Shown here piece by piece: positions 58,729 to 64,000 of a stretch of 64,000 nucleotides of DNA. Numbering within the stretch: position 1 is the stretch's first letter; each line of letters starts with the position of its first letter. This DNA comes from UBA1413 sp964567485 (GTDB lineage Bacteria; Bacteroidota; Bacteroidia; Bacteroidales; Prolixibacteraceae). The stretch spans positions 1 through 64,000 of the forward strand of contig CAZMMX010000008.1 of NCBI GenBank assembly GCA_964567485.1. The letters run 5' to 3'. Position numbers and translations under genes: made by a program. The notes beneath the pieces are model-generated. The model saw nothing but the letters and a program-made list of their open reading frames with translations, was not told where the DNA came from and made no database searches.

Positions 58729-60600
58729 ATGAAGAAATCATTGGAAAAACAGGGCCTTTACGGTTTCCTGACCCTTTATTTTTTATTCCAGTTTTTCATC
58801 CTTCTCTTTAGTGAGAGTGCTTACGGCTACGGAGGGGGTGACAATATCACCCATTACCAGATCGCGAGGTATGCTTTTAAGTATCCTGAGCTCTTCCTCG
58901 ATCTCTGGGGCAAGCCGGTGCTGACCACCCTGATGGCTCCCTTCGCCCTCTTCGGGTTTGCGGGAGCCAGGCTTTTCAATCTGCTGGTGGCCATGGTCAC
59001 CCTGTGGCTCACCGCCAGGATCTCCGACCGTCTTGCCCCGGGAAGCGGACTTTTTGCCGCCATCATCCTGGCCTTTACCCCGGTATTTTTCCACCTGGTC
59101 CCCAGCTGCCTTACGGAAATCCTCTTCGCTGGTGTACTGGCGGCTGCCGTTTATCTCTTTCTTCACGACCGCTTTGACCTCTCGGCTGCCGTTCTTTCGT
59201 TCATCCCTTATGTACGCAGTGAGGGGATCATCCTGCTGCCCATCTTCGCGGTGGCCCTTCTGTTAAAGCGCTCTTACCGCTCTCTCCTTTTCCTGACCCT
59301 GGGAACTCTCCTGCTCACCGTCATCGGACTTTTTGTATTCGGCGATCTTTTCTGGCTGATCTCCCATTCCCCCTATTCCCTGGGTGCCAGCCACTATGGC
59401 AGCGGTAGCCTCTTCCATTTCGTCAGGGAAAGAAACGATATTTTCGGCTGGCCCCTGGTATGGCTCACGGTGGCCGGACTACTGTACTGGATGTATGACC
59501 TGCTGAAAGGTTTTTCCCTGCGGAAGCCCGAGACGATCTCTTTTATCCTCATCGCCGGAAGCTGGATTACCTATTTCGCTGCCCACAGCTATGTGTGGTG
59601 GCAGGGAACGGGAGCTTCACTCGGATTGACCCGGGTGATGGGGGGAATTGCCCCGATGGTGGTCCTCACCGCCATGGCCCTCTATAAACCCGCCACCAGG
59701 TTAATCCCTCAGAAAAATGGACTTCTTGCCCTTTTCGGGGCAGCAGCGCTCCTGCAGGCAGTCATCTTCTTCCGTGACCAGAAAATCCTGCTGAAAGCCG
59801 ACCCCACGGAACAAATGGTTAAAAAGAGTACCGATTATATCCGCTTTAACGAAGAGGGAAAGAAGGTCTTTTATTTCAATCCCCTGGTCATCCATGATCT
59901 GGAACTCGATCCTTACGATACGAAACAGTGTAACTGGTGGGTCTCTGACAAGCAGCAGCCCTCGAATATCATGGAATGGGGAGACCTGCTGGTCTGGGAT
60001 GCCCATTTCGGCCCCAACGAGGGGGAAGTCCCGCTCGAAAACCTCGAAAAAGACCCCTACCTGAAAAAGGTACGGTCGTTTTATCCGGTGGAAAAAATCA
60101 CCGTGTTGGGGGGCTATGACTACAGCATCCATATCTTCAAAAAGTCACCCAACAAAGGGGACTCCACGGAGGTGGCCGGTCATTTCGCGAAAAGCCTCAC
60201 TTTTGAAGGAGTGGACGACCCCCGGGTCATCGAAGCCGACAGCGTAAGAGCCTGGCGAATCGACGACAGCCAGGAATATAGTCCCACATTGGTGGTGCAC
60301 CCCGGAGAAATTGAGCTCTTTGAAATTCTGGAAGTCACCGTCGACCTGAATTACAAACCCGAAGAGGTTCTGGGCAAAGATGAGGTTTTTCTGGTCTTTT
60401 CCATCGACGGGGAGGGGAAGAACCTCCGCTATGAGAGTATCGACCTGGCCGCACCCCAGGAGGGGTGGAAACAGCAGCAGCTGGTTTCCCGGATGTCGGC
60501 CGCCATTTCTGAAACCGCGCAAATTAAAGTGTATATCTGGAACCTGAAACGTAAGAAACTGCTGATGGAAAGCCTGAAGGTCACCATCAACAGTTATTGA
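58729..60600 (+). CDS. GT-C-like membrane protein with C-terminal beta-rich domain
   Basis: The 623-residue protein has about ten hydrophobic segments in the first 370 residues. The first loop carries YGYGGGDNITHYQIARYAF and PVLTTLMAPFALFG, a GT-C-like arrangement. Residues about 480-623 form a soluble, strand-rich tail (VTVDLNYKPEEVLGKDEV; IKVYIWNLKRKKL) that probably faces the periplasm and resembles a jelly-roll. The ATG at 58729 was chosen because the upstream frame overlaps the GT2 stop region. It is 11 bp after GT2, so it is probably co-transcribed and may use its lipid-linked sugar. The product is unknown. Confidence 0.7.
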   Translation: MKKSLEKQGLYGFLTLYFLFQFFILLFSESAYGYGGGDNITHYQIARYAFKYPELFLDLWGKPVLTTLMAPFALFGFAGARLFNLLVAMVTLWLTARISDRLAPGSGLFAAIILAFTPVFFHLVPSCLTEILFAGVLAAAVYLFLHDRFDLSAAVLSFIPYVRSEGIILLPIFAVALLLKRSYRSLLFLTLGTLLLTVIGLFVFGDLFWLISHSPYSLGASHYGSGSLFHFVRERNDIFGWPLVWLTVAGLLYWMYDLLKGFSLRKPETISFILIAGSWITYFAAHSYVWWQGTGASLGLTRVMGGIAPMVVLTAMALYKPATRLIPQKNGLLALFGAAALLQAVIFFRDQKILLKADPTEQMVKKSTDYIRFNEEGKKVFYFNPLVIHDLELDPYDTKQCNWWVSDKQQPSNIMEWGDLLVWDAHFGPNEGEVPLENLEKDPYLKKVRSFYPVEKITVLGGYDYSIHIFKKSPNKGDSTEVAGHFAKSLTFEGVDDPRVIEADSVRAWRIDDSQEYSPTLVVHPGEIELFEILEVTVDLNYKPEEVLGKDEVFLVFSIDGEGKNLRYESIDLAAPQEGWKQQQLVSRMSAAISETAQIKVYIWNLKRKKLLMESLKVTINSY

Positions 60601-60683
60601 AGTGGTTATCTGGAATACCAGACAGAGGTCTTCCGGGGACTGATTTGATAGAAAATGAGGGATTACACGAAATTGAGAAGCCG

Positions 60684-62675
60684 TTATTGGGGAGCCCGCG
60701 GCGATATCGTATTGGGCTTATACCGTTTTACGATTTCCAGGTCGTCGAACCATGCCGGCTCCGTACCGGTATGCCAAATATAAATGATCAGGCGGCTGTT
60801 GTCGACATGTTGCGGCACCCAGAAACTGAGCTTCAGTTTTTTCCATCCCTGGTCGTCAGTTTCCGAAGGTTTATTGTTGAGGGTATAAAAATCCTCTCCC
60901 GTGGTGGCTACCAGGTTGGCTTGGTCTGAAGGGCTGTGGTAGTGCACCGTCACCGTCACATATTCCAGTTCCGGGGCATCAGGAAATTCCACGGCCTTTC
61001 CATAAGGATCAGCGCCGTTGAGCCGCAGGCTGTGGACGCCGCTGCGGGCTTTTTCTTCGGAGATCCGTTTACCCTCTTCCGCCACGCTACCATGGTCAAA
61101 AAGCACCATCTGACGTGTGGTGTCGGCCGTCTCGTAGTCGCAGCGCAGGGTGTCTGAGCGTGCGCTCCCGGTAGCTCCTGCTTCGCTGTCCTGGTGCGGG
61201 AATTCCCTTTTCCTGAGCAGGAAAACGGGGAACGAGGTGGCGGTCACCTCCCACTCATTGCTGGTGAGGTAGCTGTTACGCCGCTCTTCGTTCTCCTGGG
61301 TGGAAAGCATAAAATAGTTATCATACACGGAAAAGAGGATGTAATCAGCACTGTCGACCGTGGGGAACAGGCGGATGTAGTCGCGGTACGCCAGGTGGGA
61401 GAAGAAGCGGTCAGTGGTGCTGACCCGGGCATCGGGCGGAATGGAGTTGATGATGTTATGTACTTCCCTGAGGTTGTAGGGCGACGCGAAGAATTCTTTT
61501 TTGTAAACTCTCTCCTTGGCAGGATTCATGGTCCAGCGGATTTGGACATGGTCGGGGTTCAGTTTATAAAGGGTCATGCCCAGGGCTGCCAGGCAGGCCA
61601 GGAGGGCCAGGCTGGCCTGAAGCCACTTCTTTTTCAGGGAGGCCAGCACCAGAAAGAGGGAAAGGGGCAGCAGGGTCACCACCTCAATGGAGTAGTAAGT
61701 GGAGATCCCCCAGCGGATATAGGAATCATTGAGCACCTTCTGGGCGACGATGGGAATGAACCAGATCAGGTACTGAGGACGCAGGAGCAGCAGGATGCCC
61801 CCCGACACCAGGTAGACCAGGTAAAATTCGGCCTTCACGCCGTTGCCCGTGGGATCGTCGAGATGGTTGACGAAAAAGAGCTTTACCGTTTCCAGGGGGT
61901 GGGTGACCACAAAGGCCAGGGCTTCTCCGGGGTGAGCCCCCAGGGCGGAATAGTTGAAAAGCGTGAACTGCTTATCCTCATTCTCCATGCCGGGAATAAG
62001 CACCTTGAAGAGAAGGATGAAATAAAGCAGTGATACGGCCATACCTGCCAGGCTCATCAACACGGCCTGTTTGTCCTTCCGGTGGTTGATGATCAGCACG
62101 ATAAAGATAAAAATGAACCAGATGGGGATATTCTCGCGGGCCAGGAGGGCCACAATAAGGAGGATTCCGGCGGTCAGATATTTTTTCTTTTCGAAGGCAT
62201 ACAGAAAGGGGGGAATGAGGCAGGCCGAGATGACGGCCAGGTTCACGTCACACGAAAAGGTGGTGTACCTCCCCAGCAACAGGAAATAGTAGAGCATCAC
62301 GCCGGCCCCCAGCCACCAGTGGTCGCTTTTCAGGGCGACCAGTTTCCAGGAATACCAGGCAGCCATCAGCACCATGGCCACCTGGATCACAATCAGCGTA
62401 TAGGTACCCGTCAGCCAGGTGAAGAGCCAATATACCGGAATAAAAAACATCAGCAGAAAAGAGTAGTGGTCCTGAAGGAAATTTCCGGGATAGGTGGGCA
62501 TCGGAGTGATTCGGAAATGGGCATAATCACGGAAGGCGAAATTGTAATTTCCGTAGTCGAAGGTGACGGTACGGAAATACCAGTGGTTGGCGATTCCCAT
62601 CAGGAGCAGGAGCATCCCGAAAACTACCAGGATGACCATGGGGAGGTTTTTCTTGGTCAGGTTCACTTTTCTCAT
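60684..62675 (-). CDS. DUF2079-like membrane protein with C-terminal beta-sandwich
   Basis: The 663-residue protein has about eleven hydrophobic segments. The first loop (TFDYGNYNFAFRDYAHFR) matches the DUF2079 family, a GT-C-like clan member. The last ~170 residues form a soluble domain with YVTVTVHYHSPSDQANL and YIWHTGTEPAWFDDLEIVKR, which looks like a carbohydrate-binding jelly-roll. ATG 62675 was chosen because it follows GAAGGGT, and leaves 5 bp after the upstream stop; ATG 62708 would overlap it. It lies in a convergent array with the gene ending at 60600. Confidence 0.72.
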   Translation of the reverse strand: MRKVNLTKKNLPMVILVVFGMLLLLMGIANHWYFRTVTFDYGNYNFAFRDYAHFRITPMPTYPGNFLQDHYSFLLMFFIPVYWLFTWLTGTYTLIVIQVAMVLMAAWYSWKLVALKSDHWWLGAGVMLYYFLLLGRYTTFSCDVNLAVISACLIPPFLYAFEKKKYLTAGILLIVALLARENIPIWFIFIFIVLIINHRKDKQAVLMSLAGMAVSLLYFILLFKVLIPGMENEDKQFTLFNYSALGAHPGEALAFVVTHPLETVKLFFVNHLDDPTGNGVKAEFYLVYLVSGGILLLLRPQYLIWFIPIVAQKVLNDSYIRWGISTYYSIEVVTLLPLSLFLVLASLKKKWLQASLALLACLAALGMTLYKLNPDHVQIRWTMNPAKERVYKKEFFASPYNLREVHNIINSIPPDARVSTTDRFFSHLAYRDYIRLFPTVDSADYILFSVYDNYFMLSTQENEERRNSYLTSNEWEVTATSFPVFLLRKREFPHQDSEAGATGSARSDTLRCDYETADTTRQMVLFDHGSVAEEGKRISEEKARSGVHSLRLNGADPYGKAVEFPDAPELEYVTVTVHYHSPSDQANLVATTGEDFYTLNNKPSETDDQGWKKLKLSFWVPQHVDNSRLIIYIWHTGTEPAWFDDLEIVKRYKPNTISPRAPQ

Positions 62676-62680
62676 ACCCT

Positions 62681-64000
62681 TCAGTTTGTTTTTTGCTTCA
62701 TCAGCCATCGGCCGGGACTGAATTTGTGGACCACTTCAAATCGGGGGTTGAGTTTATCGGCGTCTTCGGCAAAGATATAATAGTATTCGGCGGGGGTGGC
62801 GATATCGATGTTGTAGTCATAAGGCTGAAGGTCGATCCAGGGGGCCTTTCCGGTGATCTGGTAAAAGGTGAAGGAGGAGTGGAAGAACCAGCTGGTTTTC
62901 AGGGAGAGGGGGCTTCCCTTGTATTTCTCCTTCAGAAAGTCCATGACTTCCAAGGTGTTAGCGTCGAATTCCCATTCTCTGACGCTTTGCAGGGAGATTC
63001 TGTGGGAGAGGTTGGCGGCCAGGAGGATGGTCAGGGCCAGGGCCACTGATTTATGAACCAGGGAGTGTCGCCAGCGATGGGTCAGGGTGAGGGCGGCCAC
63101 GAAGAGAAGGGCGACAAGGGGATAGAAGAAGAGCGCTGTGCGTCCGCTCAGGTTAGGAGTCCCCAGGATGGCGGTCTGCAGGAGATTGATGGCCGCGGGG
63201 AGCAGCACGAGGGCTGCTGCCACCACCCCGTAGAGGGGGCGAAAGGCAGGGTTGGGTTCCGGGGTTCCGGGCTTGGCTGACTTCTCCTTTCTGATGAATG
63301 TGGTAAAGAGGGCGGCTCCCAGGGCCAGGGCCACCGGCAGGAGGAACCAGCCATGAGGAATCATGGAGAGCACCGGTGAGTTGTAATACCAGTTGTGAAT
63401 CAGCGAGATCACCGTTTCCTGGTAAAACCCCGCGGAAGTCCAGTACTGGAATTCGTCGGTGGAGTGCATCTTCTGCAGGGGGACCATGATCAGGGCCAGG
63501 TAGGCCAGCGAGAGGAGGGTGATGAGCAGGAGCGGCCTGACCAGTTTCTTCGGTTTTTTTCTGTATTCTCCAAGAAACCAGAAGCCGGCAATGATGGTCA
63601 CGGCCGCCCAGAAGACCAGGGCCGTAAAATTGGCATAGGAGGCCAGGAGAGCGCAGACCAGGGCCATCCAGATGTACTTATGCCGTTTTTCCACAAATCC
63701 CGACAGCAGGAATCCCACTGAGAGGGTGACCATGGTCAGAGAGATCCCATACCCCCGGCATAAGCCGAAGAAATCGAGAAGATAAGGATTCACGAAAAGA
63801 AGGGCCCCCGCCAGAAACCAGGGGGAGTCAAGCCGCAGGGTCAGTGTCAGGATCCGGAAAACACCCCAGGCAAATAGAAGAAAACTCAGCAGATTGGGCA
63901 GCCTGATGACCCACTGCTCCTTCCCGAAAAGAAACATCGTGGTCTTGGTGAGCAGGGTGTTCAGAATATGGTTGTTGGGGATATTGTCGGGGTACATCAT
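62681..64000 (-). CDS. GT-C-like membrane protein, partial (start beyond window)
   Basis: The coding region runs to the window edge, so its N terminus (about 50 residues by comparison with the paralogue at 52791) is missing. Visible are about ten hydrophobic segments, NPYLLDFFGLCRGYGIS, LLASYANFT and TPNLSGRTALFFYPL, shared with the paralogue, and a C-terminal soluble part ending GRWLMKQKTN. The base composition is ordinary for the window, unlike the AT-rich paralogue. It is the first gene of a pair with the DUF2079-like gene. The GT-C role is inference. Confidence 0.75.
   Translation of the reverse strand: MMYPDNIPNNHILNTLLTKTTMFLFGKEQWVIRLPNLLSFLLFAWGVFRILTLTLRLDSPWFLAGALLFVNPYLLDFFGLCRGYGISLTMVTLSVGFLLSGFVEKRHKYIWMALVCALLASYANFTALVFWAAVTIIAGFWFLGEYRKKPKKLVRPLLLITLLSLAYLALIMVPLQKMHSTDEFQYWTSAGFYQETVISLIHNWYYNSPVLSMIPHGWFLLPVALALGAALFTTFIRKEKSAKPGTPEPNPAFRPLYGVVAAALVLLPAAINLLQTAILGTPNLSGRTALFFYPLVALLFVAALTLTHRWRHSLVHKSVALALTILLAANLSHRISLQSVREWEFDANTLEVMDFLKEKYKGSPLSLKTSWFFHSSFTFYQITGKAPWIDLQPYDYNIDIATPAEYYYIFAEDADKLNPRFEVVHKFSPGRWLMKQKTN

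Noticed and set aside
61194..62033. Plus-strand frame of 279 codons opposite the DUF2079-like gene
   Set aside because: It is the shadow of a membrane protein on the minus strand and shows no domain.
1..64000. tRNA, rRNA, tmRNA, riboswitch or insertion-sequence genes
   Set aside because: I looked through the intergenic regions for cloverleaf or conserved RNA motifs and transposase signatures and found none. A search with tRNAscan-SE and Infernal would be decisive.

Overview
The window looks like a scaffold from a draft genome or metagenome-assembled genome of a Bacteroidota bacterium, most likely in or near the order Bacteroidales. Four things point this way. One secreted hydrolase carries a type IX secretion sorting domain. 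Many exported proteins are lipoproteins with the loose Bacteroidota lipobox. Promoters match the Bacteroidota -7 element TAnnTTTG. Gene order shows Bacteroidota-style runs: purM-prfA-pyrF, Nudix-pyrE-SRPBCC-birA-rsfS-ftsH, and cdsA-psd-pssA. No tRNA, rRNA, CRISPR array, prophage or insertion sequence was seen. The genus cannot be named from the sequence.

Layout. 0-6 kb: exported polysaccharide-degrading enzymes (a six-hairpin glycosidase-like lipoprotein, a GH53 endo-galactanase lipoprotein, a GH44-like enzyme with a sorting domain), with a stand-alone MetH-activation-like protein among them. 6-18 kb: housekeeping genes (gpmI, DUF3109, VOC, acyl-CoA ligase, purM, prfA, pyrF), a DUF4126 membrane gene, a UROD-like methyltransferase and an exported Gfo/Idh/MocA protein. 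18-25 kb (minus strand): M20 dipeptidase, a TPR/OmpA-like lipoprotein, a deoxynucleoside kinase overlapping a prolyl oligopeptidase, and a HEAT-like protein. 25-32 kb: MATE transporter, uvrA, an ECF sigma factor with a tiny partner gene, SPFH protein, Arc-like protein and zinc ribbon. 32-36 kb: selU-selD and PPi-dependent phosphofructokinase. 36-44 kb: pyrimidine, biotin, ribosome-silencing and FtsH genes, then the phosphatidylethanolamine pathway. 44-51 kb: PIF1-type helicase, aminotransferase, GroES-like protein, map, acyl-ACP thioesterase and miaA. 51-64 kb: hicBA, cutC and a group of polytopic GT-C-like membrane proteins with a GT2 glycosyltransferase, plus coaD and a thioredoxin-fold exported protein.

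Assembly. There are five 100-N gaps. In four of them (about 16.2, 32.0, 54.7 and 56.8 kb) the 55 bases before the gap are repeated exactly after it, so these are unmerged contig-end overlaps. Removing 155 bases restores continuous reading frames in the two genes that are interrupted. Only the gap at 4.4 kb appears to hide real sequence, namely the start of the GH44-like gene.

Most notable. A ~95-bp leader ends exactly at the start codon of two unrelated exported-protein genes, about 24 kb apart and in inverted orientation. miaA carries an in-frame insertion of ~64 residues encoded by low-complexity, intergenic-spacer-like DNA. The right end holds a family of GT-C-like membrane proteins, including a clear paralogous pair and two with C-terminal extracellular-type domains; this is a candidate glycan-assembly locus of unknown product. 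I found no complete, clearly new defence or mobile system.
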